From the NCBI GenBank assembly GCA_004794785.1, contig SJOL01009659.1, positions 406,893 to 470,892 on the forward strand: a stretch of 64,000 bases of DNA. The letters run 5' to 3'. This DNA comes from Opisthorchis felineus. Lineage: Eukaryota; Platyhelminthes; Trematoda; Opisthorchiida; Opisthorchiidae. The notes under the pieces are model-generated. The model made no database searches. It was given only the letters and a program-made list of their open reading frames with translations, and was not told the DNA's origin. Positions 10,811-20,460 of this stretch are shown here, one piece after another. How positions within the stretch are numbered: position 1 is the stretch's first letter; each line of letters opens with the position of its first letter. The position numbers and the translations under genes are program-made.

Positions 10811-13214
10811 CATTTTATCTTATAAAGTAGGCAACTATGCGTGGCGGTAGCAATTTCGGTGCTGCAGCACCTTCACTGATCATTGGGATCTACATCCGGG
10901 TGACAGCAGTTATCAGCCTGATTGAAGTTATCGGTTAAAGTTTCGTACTTTGTTTCCATACCATATGCGCCCCACATTTCGATCGTTTCCACTCAGCACA
11001 TTGCTGGGCGAAGGAGCTCTGTCTAGCGGACACACGAACCACATGAACCAGCGTATAATATGGAGCGTCATTTACTGGTGTATAGCAGATGCGCTCCTAT
11101 TTCTGAAATTGTCAGGCGTACCTCTGCATTACTATTTCGATGTTCCCACCTGACCCTAGGCAGCGCACTTTAGACACCGATAGTCAAACACCGGGTGTCT
11201 TCGTGTACCCTGTGCGCGTAGATGCCACGTCTGGTCGGTTGACTGAAATAGCAGCGCTGTTCGAGTACCTGTCTCAAGGTAAAGCTATGGCCAATGTATC
11301 ATCAGCCAGAGAAATGCCCAACTTAATTCTCACGAGTTAATCTTTTCTGGTAGTCAAAAAATTTGTGCTCAAGAATTCTGGATAGCATCTATACACAAAT
11401 GCCACGGTGGATTTTACTTGATTTTCTTGCATACTTCTAGAGGATTGAGTCACCGTCGGAACACCTCATTTTGTCGGTGTTCTGTTTTCGTCCCGTATGT
11501 TTTCACTAAGATTGTTGGACTACTCATCGGTTTTTTGTCGCCTTCTGGGAAGAATGCAGGTTGAAAGCTGTCCTTGCTGGATGCCTTATTGCTACTGAGG
11601 AACGATATTCCAAGTTGAATTTCTTTTCTATTGGGCAGCTGGTGTCGAATTTCCCACTGTGGTTCTTCCAGAGCCCCGTCAAGGAAGCCCAACCGAATTG
11701 TTCTTAATGTGCATCACGTTACTCAAGCCGCTGATTCTGCCAGTGAATTGTTGTTCCATCTTTATGGAAATCGTCTTGTTGACGCCTTTCTTTTTCCGGC
11801 CAGTTAATCAAGTCAGCTAATTTAGTGTGCGTTTGTTTCTTGCGACGAGGACCTTCTCCATTCGTTAGATTTTTGGGATCCATCAATACTGTCCTCCGTA
11901 TAAGCTCATGCTTACTTGCTATTGCCGCGGTCGTGTTCGTTATCTGGTGATATGATTTTGTGATATCAAGAAGAGCTGCTGATCCTGACGATACCCGACG
12001 TTCGCCTGGTCCATTCTGATGGCTTGGGTAGTCGGTGTTGAAGGCTGGGATCATCACGACCTCCGCTCCCTTTAAGCCTCACTCTGAATGATCCTTATTA
12101 TCAATATGTCCGTGAGTTTCCAAGAACTTGCGGATCACCTCAATATTTTTGGGTTACCAGAATCCATTGGTCACTAACTGAATGTCTCTGTGTCAGCCTG
12201 CGTGATGCTTGGGACAAGTGACTTGGTAAGCAGGCTCGCACAGTGTCATAGTGTGAATCACGTTGCGTGCCCAAAAAGAAACGACGGTTTTCAACTAAAA
12301 TGCTCCGCTGGTCAGTGGTGGTTATATGATTCAACTGGGCTGTTGACTGGTTTTTGGTTGCTGGTCTCCTAGTTGATTTGAATGCTTATACTGAAAGCTC
12401 GCATCGAGCAGGAGCATATGATGTTCAGCATACAAATAAAGAGGTCACTTCCCACCATGTTTTAGGAGAGCGTTGACTGCGACTTTGCTGCCTAGCCGGG
12501 ATTATTCTGACCTTAGTCGTCCCAACGAAGGGTTCAAATCACCCACTAAGATGTTGTCTGTCATTCTAGCTGGTCGGGACGAAAATGCACATTGTTGGGG
12601 TGTATGACGACTTGACGAAGAGACGCCGTTTGCCGCATCAAGCTGTATCGCTCCTGAGCCTAAGTTATCAAAGGCAACTTTTCTCTAGCCTTTAATTTTG
12701 AACGCTTTTCATTGAAGAGTCAACTTTTCTTGGCTCACTAATGTTTCCTGAATTCAAAGCAACTGGTGAGTCTTCCAATTTATTAGAAACTGGTGATTAG
12801 TTGGTACTGCAAAAGTGTGCAACAAAATCGATGTAGAGTAAGTTTCATTCAGATGTGTGCATAAAAAGCTTTCCAAATTGCAAACTGAACCATATACCTT
12901 TAAACTGACGTACAGCAAGAGGACTTCATGAGATTCGCACTGGACGAGGTGGCTATTGTCAACTTATTTTTAGAGCACCTATCAACCCAACGAATCCGCC
13001 AGCTGTCGCCGGTGTCGAACGCCGCAACGCTGTTTACTGACCGGAGCCGATGATGCTGCTTGGTCAAGCCATACTTTAGTGGCATTGCAATGCTCATCAG
13101 AGCCAAGACTTGTAAGTATAGCATTATATGTAGGCTGTCCCAGCAGTTTGGGTTGAGTGGCTGAGCACGCACGTGGCACACAAGTAAGAACGCAAACAAC
13201 GCATCGCGAACTCC

Positions 13215-13913
13215 NNNNNNNNNNNNNNNNNNNNNNNNNNNNNNNNNNNNNNNNNNNNNNNNNNNNNNNNNNNNNNNNNNNNNNNNNNNNNNNNNNNNNN
13301 NNNNNNNNNNNNNNNNNNNNNNNNNNNNNNNNNNNNNNNNNNNNNNNNNNNNNNNNNNNNNNNNNNNNNNNNNNNNNNNNNNNNNNNNNNNNNNNNNNNN
13401 NNNNNNNNNNNNNNNNNNNNNNNNNNNNNNNNNNNNNNNNNNNNNNNNNNNNNNNNNNNNNNNNNNNNNNNNNNNNNNNNNNNNNNNNNNNNNNNNNNNN
13501 NNNNNNNNNNNNNNNNNNNNNNNNNNNNNNNNNNNNNNNNNNNNNNNNNNNNNNNNNNNNNNNNNNNNNNNNNNNNNNNNNNNNNNNNNNNNNNNNNNNN
13601 NNNNNNNNNNNNNNNNNNNNNNNNNNNNNNNNNNNNNNNNNNNNNNNNNNNNNNNNNNNNNNNNNNNNNNNNNNNNNNNNNNNNNNNNNNNNNNNNNNNN
13701 NNNNNNNNNNNNNNNNNNNNNNNNNNNNNNNNNNNNNNNNNNNNNNNNNNNNNNNNNNNNNNNNNNNNNNNNNNNNNNNNNNNNNNNNNNNNNNNNNNNN
13801 NNNNNNNNNNNNNNNNNNNNNNNNNNNNNNNNNNNNNNNNNNNNNNNNNNNNNNNNNNNNNNNNNNNNNNNNNNNNNNNNNNNNNNNNNNNNNNNNNNNN
13901 NNNNNNNNNNNNN
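13215..13913. other. Assembly gap (699 N)
   Basis: An unbroken run of 699 N. The true length may differ. Apparent long frames crossing it are artefacts. Confidence 1.
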
Positions 13914-14990
13914 GGGTCCTCGACTGAAGCCTGTGGCTGAAAAGCCTGACCGCAAGATAGTGGTTTTTTGCGGGAAACGCCAATGCCTTACATTTTTTAA
14001 AGGAAAAGTAACTACATATGTCTAAACCCCCCAGCCTTAAGGATCAAGAAACTGTGCTATTCAGAACCCCAACCACTGACCAACCTGGTATGACAGACTG
14101 CGAATTTCTCACGGACTCTCCCTAGTATGGCTTGATGGACCACGTAGGCACGCAAATTGCTACCTTGTGCTGGCGTCCATCTCTTCGTACCTGAGAAGAT
14201 ACGTTAGTTTGAGTTTGATCTCGCTGTAAATTGGTTTTCGAAGAAATTAGATTGTACTCCTTTCTCAGACCTGGCGATGCACAGCAGGCTGTTTGTTTAT
14301 CTCACGTAGAATTCTGTCTTGCCTTTAGGCCATTTAAATAGAGGAATAGTACAGTTCACACATGTCCTGCCAGGCAGGACCAGTTGATGGTTCACTTGTG
14401 CACTGGCGCTTTATGGGCTCTATATCAATCCATCCACTTAAGACAACAAGATTGAGGATGTTTACTGACTGAGAATTCAGCTAGCAAGCCTGAATTTAGA
14501 GACATGTCCGTCCCTTCAGTTGTAGGAAGTATTCAAATTGTTCAGAAATGATACTGTATTCCTCGACAGAGCGCTAATCTCATTGATTATCCAACGCTTG
14601 AAGTTTTCTTGGGGCCTGAATAACACGGTTCAGCTGTTGTCGTCAAAACTATTGCGTGTTGTCGTGGCCTACGGCTTTCACAGCGGGGTTTCATGTATCT
14701 TCCGTATGCAATGCTCTCAAATAAACCCACTCCATTTCAACCGGCTCGCACTGCTCACCTTTCCATCTCATAGTGATGCGGCTTTAATGGTACTTGGAGC
14801 GGTAGTGAATTGTTTGCAACCAAATGGTCTACCTCAGCAAACACGACAGCGGAATTCTGCACCGCCGGAACTACCAACTCCCTTCTCATTGGCCATCGGA
14901 AGGTTCTGGGAGGTAACAAAATCTACTCAAATAAAATAGGCTTTTTTTTACCCTAAAGGCAGATTAATTTAATTCGCAAGGAATCATGCA

Positions 14991-15094
14991 GTTGTAACAT
15001 ACTTTCGGTGCCTAGCTTTCATGCCACCCAAATGAAGCACGGGGGTGAAGGTACTGCCAGATTACTCAAGCCTAGACAGGAGCACATGTGGAAG
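14991..15094 (-). repeat. SINE fragment, tRNA head missing
   Basis: On the plus strand the order is cagttgtaacat, ctttcggtgcctagct, catgccaccc, then ctcaagcctagacaggagca. This is the 3' body of the same SINE family as at 36140-36325, in antisense orientation. Similarity ends where the B box should begin, so the 5' tRNA-like head is absent. Confidence 0.75.
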
Positions 15095-15658
15095 CATACA
15101 TGGATGTGTGCATGCGAAGGCAATGTTAGGTGCTCATGGTGTATGGATAACTGTGCTTCTACCACCTTAGTTGGGCCATTCGGCTGCAAACGCTTCGTCG
15201 CCAAATTTACATCCTCAGTACAAAGTAGGTTACAGAAGTGTCATTGTGGGGGTCGTTTTCTAGTGCCCTGCGTCTCAAGGATTCGTCCACTATTCGCTAT
15301 AATTCTCTGATGCCATTCTGTGATACGCCTTCTGTTTTTTACATTTAACTTCGACTGGCCCATGCCCGACTGACGCCGATTAAGTCATTCTTTCCGACAA
15401 ATACTGGAACGACTACCTGATTCTTGCGAAATGCACTCATTTGCTAACTAATTTGGCTTCAGGAAGAAGATAGAGTAGGCGGAAGATCGGGGCTGTGCTT
15501 GTCGGATGAGTCTCAAGAAGGTCGAAACCAGTCGGGGGCTGTCGAAGAGTTCCCAGCAACTTTATGAGTGTGTCTAGTGTTTTCGTATACTGAGAGTCGT
15601 TTTTGGAGTATTGGTTATCCGAATACAAACTTTCAACCGTTCTTTTATCCGTAAACAG

Positions 15659-15916
15659 ACCTTCTTTCGTAGTCCAACTACCATTCCTGTCAGGAACGTG
15701 GTGGATCTTGCACATCAATTCCTGGCACTCTGTCCACCCACCATCCATCCAGATCGCGTACTGGTAAATACCTTGCGCTCGGAGTCCTTCCTGAGGCAGG
15801 ACTCAAGTGGTGCTCTTGATAGATTAACGTCAGTTCCCTTCAGACCCCTAACTTCTCCGTATTACCCCATCGTTATCCCAACTTCCGACTTCATCCGGAG
15901 ACATTCCAATACGGGA
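15659..15916 (+). CDS. TBC1D31: TBC1D31 homologue, post-TBC exon C
   Basis: This exon has 86 codons and is phase 0 at both ends. The acceptor is ccgtaaacag at 15658 and the preferred donor gtaaag at 15917. It starts TFFRSPTTIPVRNVVDLAHQ and aligns without gaps to the vertebrate segment that begins Tyr-Phe-Phe-His-His-Arg-Asn-Asn. The next conserved marker is IHPD. FRPLT and then YP and FI follow, matching the vertebrate Ala-Leu-Thr, Tyr-Pro and Phe-Ile positions. Between IHPD and FRPLT this protein has about twenty extra, Ser-rich residues. A second in-frame donor, gtaaat, at 15764 would remove the last 51 codons. The family normally continues into a long charged coiled coil; the frame stays open into a charged stretch (EEMDETHR), but a better splice site precedes it. 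Confidence 0.85.
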
Positions 15917-16479
15917 GTAAAGGAAGAAATGGATGAAACCCATCGGACAATGAGGTTGGAAAGTCCAACTAATGTTTTAGGCTGCTCTATGTTGTTTCCA
16001 AAGTAATACATACCATGTGGTCGTATTCATTCCTTGTCTGAATGCTGGTAGTGTTCCATCCTAATGTCCCTCCTTGCTAAGGAATTTTATGTATTCAATC
16101 AGTGTTACTAAGTCCTGGTTCGTACCAATTTTTACGGATGGTGCCAGTTTAAACTTGGTCAAACCGACAGTGTCGTTGCATCCTTTGGGTGTATGTTAGT
16201 TGTGTGTGAAACAGACCGCTAACGTTGAGAAATGCATTGACTGAAATGTGAGAACGACTCAAGTAGGAAAATTGTTGTTCAGAGCTAAATAACGGAAAGG
16301 ACGAGCAACTTGCATCCCCGTAATATGGATTGCCAACTCGTTTACCTTGACCTTATTGCTTTCTCTCGGTATGCACTAATTTCGTACACTTACCAAATAG
16401 AATTCTCAGTTATCACCTCTTCTTTATAATGGAATTGCACTTGAATGACCGAATAGAAATCCTTGTGGCGCGTAGAATT

Positions 16480-16740
16480 ACACCATGTATGCACTGTATA
16501 TGTTCACTATGTTTTGAACTGTTTACAAGGCCATTCGCAATTCGAATATTATGGCTTGTGCTGAAGCCCTTGCGCGTAATAGACGTTTTGTATTTCCGAT
16601 CGCGGTATGTCGAACTTCACTTTACTGGACGGTTCGGCAAAAGAGTGGCTGGACCCATGATAACATGGGCTATATTGAACGTTTTGATACACAATGCACC
16701 ACCTGAACGGCTTTGACGACGAAGAATGTGAGTATTTTTT
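16480..16740 (+). repeat. Diverged duplicate, copy 1
   Basis: It shares tgttcactat, then ttcgaatat-atggtt/gctt, then tgcgc and tagacgtt in the same order with 19390-19590. Both copies run into a gtgagt site followed by a T-rich stretch and tttgcgtt. Copy 2 has about 27 extra bases. It may be an old tandem duplication or two members of an unnamed dispersed family. Confidence 0.55.
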
Positions 16741-19389
16741 TATTTGCGTTAGAAAAGAGACGTGTTTCCTGTTGAACGATTCAAATTCCCGTACAGCTTC
16801 CATTGGTGCTGTATTTTGCGAGTTTGAAGGACAACTACCGCAACATCTTCACTCTGTTGGTTTGGAACCTGACCGAAAGGGTCAGGTTTCATGAAGAAAC
16901 TCAGAACCTTCTCGATTTTCTTCTTTCAGACGAAAGCCACTGCGTGTAATTTCGGTGATTAGCTGGAGGTCCTTATTTATAGTATGCACCCACAAGAACT
17001 GCAGTGAAAGCAGTTATTACTGACGCCATGCAGTACTGACGATATGCAGTATCGCTGTTTCAATTCTTCCCGGATGTTAATTCTACGATCTCAACCACTG
17101 TGTCGCTCATCAATGAGCAGATGAATTCCCAAAGGTCGTGTGGATGTCAGTTTTTCAAACATTTCCTGTGAAATCTTGCGTGTTAGACGTGCTCGAAGTG
17201 AATTCGGTGCAAGATATTTGGGAGTGTTCCTCCACTGCTTGACCGAATTTGTTGTGTGCTGCGAAAGTCAGCACAAGTTATATTTAAAAGCTGTGTTGTT
17301 CTTCATCCCTCTGTTGCACGTGTGATTTACAACAGAAGTTGAAAAAAACTCAGGAACTGGTTGGCGCATTTCCCATCTTTTGTAGTTACTAACTATCATA
17401 CCCATGTGCACAGAACATTGCATTCCGGCAGTGAACATTTTATGAAGCTCATTCTTGATTCTGGTAGTATGCATTCACTTACGAATGATGAAGCATCGGC
17501 ATCTCGTATCCTGGCGCAATAGTCTACCTTTGCAACAGTACGATTGCTTTAATTACTATATATTCACAGCCCGCTTGTGGACGGTGCAACATTCCATTCA
17601 ATGACTCATCAGAACAGAACTTTTCAGGATGCGAAGTCCTTGTATCAGTCCTTATATCAGTATCCTAGGGCTCTCCGTGATGCAAACTCTCCATGTGAAT
17701 ATAACTCGAGGAGGCCTATTGCTTATCGCTCTGCTTCAACTGGCTGAGTGTCCACATTACCAATTGGGAGCTACCGGGAATCCTGTTTTCTTAAAACGTC
17801 GCACTCTGCCCTGTGGACTGCGCTAACGCATTTAGCTTACCAGCAACAAGCTGATCAGCAAAGGAAAAGTGATTCCCGTCGAAATATGTACTACTTCCCA
17901 AATGGAGGATGTTGACCAAACTCCGCGGAAATTTGTTTTTTTACAGTCTCTTACAAAAGATGTATGCAACGTAAAAGCCTGGAATGACTGCAACGATGTC
18001 ATCTTCACCACAAAAATGATCTTGAGTGTTCACATCCGCGGATGTTTTTGCCCAGATTTTTCCGCAAGTTAACCACAATGGACATTTGGTATTGGGTCGA
18101 CATTCCCATTACCATTAGGCTGGCAAAACATTCTGAATGATATCACTGGAATGGCCACATAGGAGAACGATACTGTTGAAGGGTTAGATCGAAATTCGCA
18201 TGATACCGCATTGTTGGTTCTATGTGAACAATGTCATTTCTGTACTGTTGCAAATCTTCCTATACATCTTTTCGGTGTTGAGAGCGATCATACATAGGTC
18301 ATTCTGTGGTATCGCTATTGCCAAATGACGTTTTCCAGCATTCCCTTCGAGGTCGGACGAATTGTTGGTAGCTTCCGATTGTCTGTGTTGTCCCAATGAT
18401 CAAGCTATCATCCAACACCCAATGCAGTCCACGAAACTACCTGACCTGCATTCTGGGAATGGATAAGCTGTGGTCGTTGGCAAGGCTTATTTGTTCTTCA
18501 GAGTTGTTTCTGTACTTCACTCGGACCTCGTACCATTTATCCGAGTGACTCAAGCATCCACACGCACCGTCCAAATGGAGCCAGTGGCCTCTGATTTGTA
18601 CATTCTGTGGACATTTTAGTCTCTTTGCGGATGTCGCGATTCAGTCGTTTTCTAAAAAGCCGGAGGAAATTCGCAACAGAACCACGACTGAATTCGGACA
18701 ATTTTTATAGCCGCGGTTGTGTTCCACATGCACTTGGTACTGCTTTCGGCTTCGCTCTTTGGTGGTGTTTTTAGAGTTAAAAGCATCGGATGTGGACATC
18801 GTCCACATCGTCTTAGATAACTCGATGGTCTCGCCGAATTTTACGTGAAAACACTGTGCCATACTGACCATGTCATATATTCAAGCACGTGTGAGTTAGA
18901 TAATGCAATAAGATGGGACCGAAAATAATCCCGGCCGCTTATTCAAAAACAAGATTTTAAGGTCGAATCTCCTAGGTTTGGACTCGACTGAAATCGCGCT
19001 CTACAACCGAGACTGTATACGTCCACATGACTGCATGGTGCTACAAATCCTGGTGATTGTATTGATGCAGCTTCTAAATCTCACTGATTGGCATATGGTT
19101 TCAATTTGTTTCAATGCGATGGATCCCCGAATCAAAAACAGACGGACCAAAAAACGAGCCCACTGAGGGAAATTCTGCTGCAGATACGGGCGATATGCGT
19201 CATCTCCAACTGGGGATGACGGGAAGGGCGATTCACAGACAACGGAGGATAAATGCGACGAAGTGTGTATTGTCATTCCTTTATCGTCGTCAAGCGATCG
19301 GGGATTCTCCATTAGGCTGCATTTAAAACACGCATCATTTAGAAGCACATACATGTTCGTTCGGCGTGTGGCAAATGTGTTGAATAGGG

Positions 19390-19590
19390 TATGGTCCTCG
19401 ATGTACTGCTTTTGTTCACTATTTTGACTTACTATTTACAATGTCACTTGAATATTCGAATATCATGGTTTATACTGTCTAGGGCTACTTGATGCCGACC
19501 TGTATGCGCATTTTAGACGTTCCAGTTCTCTGGACCCAATTATTGTCGAAGATGCAAAACTTCAGGAACACAGGAAAACGTGAGTAGCTT
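19390..19590 (+). repeat. Diverged duplicate, copy 2
   Basis: Partner of 16480-16740, about 2.9 kb apart in the same orientation. Similarity is patchy but collinear over about 200 bases, including the ttcgaatat block and the downstream tagacgtt block. Confidence 0.55.
19483..19579 (+). CDS. Unassigned exon candidate (first of a pair)
   Basis: The acceptor is actgtctag at 19482 and the donor gtgagt at 19580. The reading runs two bases, 31 codons, two bases. It contains LLDADLYAHFRRSSSLDP followed by IIVEDAKLQEHRK. The exit phase is completed exactly by the next candidate at 19647. I do not recognise the protein. It may belong to the unresolved C-terminal region of TBC1D31, because the end is charged and helical, but no residues align. 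It overlaps the duplicated repeat, which weakens the case. Confidence 0.28.
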
Positions 19591-19646
19591 CCCATTAACT
19601 GCTGTTTTGCACCACTGTTTTTTTCGTTTGCGTTTTACATAATTAG

Positions 19647-19719
19647 GCTTGTTTGGCATTTACCGCACTATTCGCCGTATGCACACACAGTTGATTTGGA
19701 CCTTCCCCTGAGGGGTTAA
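19647..19719 (+). CDS. Unassigned terminal exon candidate (second of a pair)
   Basis: A strong acceptor, with a long T-rich tract ending in aattag at 19646, is followed by a frame that completes the split codon of the exon ending at 19579. It reads LVWHLPHYSPYAHTVDLDLP to a TAA at 19717-19719. The phase match and the quality of the acceptor are the only evidence. No known domain. Confidence 0.27.
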
Positions 19720-20040
19720 TCCTGGATATAGTTGTTTAACTATCAGGTAATCTTAAAAACTTGCAACTTTCTGTCAATATTCCTGTCTCCATTTGTGTTA
19801 GAATTCCGTCACGAAGAGACTGGACCCTAGCGTGATGTGACAGTTTGTGAGCCTCCATGACCCACTGAGCTATATCAGGGATGTTTGCACAACCCCGACC
19901 AGAGTAATTAGCGCTTTGATGTCTACTTACCACAATCGTTCGTTCTCTCGGGGTGCGCTAACCATTGCTGTCCTGAGATCAAGCCTTCAAGCCAAAGGTA
20001 CTTAGCGTCCCCTTGCTTAGTGCCCCCCCCCGGGATATAT

Positions 20041-20460
20041 TCGTGCGACTTTCTAAAATGTCGATCTTCAAAGACACAAAGTATTAGACCACTGATGCGT
20101 AAGGAGAATACTCAAAGTACGTTGCACCAATGTGGTATCCAACCGTGGTGTGAAGGACCGCCGTCATAATATTCTATGTTTATCCAAATTGATCCAGCTA
20201 TACATACCACAGTATACGGGACATGTCCTCCGCAAACCAGAATTCGAACTCTTCAACCTCTTCATCCGGCCGCTTCCCTGCTCAAAATGGCGATGTCGAC
20301 CTGCAGGGCGATTGAAAATCGAGCTGTCTACCGTTAAGACCAACACTGAACTGCTTGGTCTGCAGGTGGTCACAGTGCAACAGAAACTGAATTTGCTTGG
20401 TCCTAACCGACCCCATGATTCTCCTCAGGAACCCAGCTTCAAAAATGTTCTGGCGTACAC
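20041..20460 (+). mobile_element. Non-LTR retrotransposon remnant, C-terminal end
   Basis: A degraded reading frame, with one internal stop, carries in order RRILKVRC, VVSNRGVKDR, YTGHVLRKPEFEL, and GRLKIELSTVKTNTELLGLQ. This is the region after the reverse transcriptase domain of trematode LINEs. Typical versions read ILRV..., VSN..VR.R, GHVLRRP..EL, and GGQLKTWL.TV. The reverse transcriptase itself is missing, so the copy is 5'-truncated and dead. The clade (CR1-like or RTE-like) cannot be decided from this piece. It is a different family from the LINE at 60.2 kb. Confidence 0.8.

Larger units (their letters stand above)
10131..15658 (+). other. Long intron of TBC1D31 homologue
   Basis: About 5.5 kb between two exons that join in phase 0 without loss of conserved residues, so no exon need be missing here. 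It holds a plus-strand SINE fragment (10684-10810), an assembly gap (13215-13913) and a minus-strand SINE fragment (14991-15094). Open frames at 11140-11340, 11719-12057 (minus) and 14538-14939 match nothing known to me. Confidence 0.75.
15917..20040 (+). other. No recognised gene; probable TBC1D31 intron plus duplicated repeat
   Basis: No coiled-coil exon of TBC1D31 could be recognised in this stretch. Open frames at 16429-16716 and 17629-17826 have no known match. Two diverged copies of a sequence of about 200 bases lie at 16480-16740 and 19390-19590, listed separately, with an exon pair candidate in the second copy. Confidence 0.4.

Noticed and set aside
12900..13983. Three long open frames across 12.9-13.98 kb on both strands
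   Set aside because: They exist only because N bases are read as open codons; the real flanks are short and unmatched.
15019..15310. Opposed open frames at 15.0-15.3 kb
   Set aside because: Largely derived from the SINE fragment at 14991-15094.
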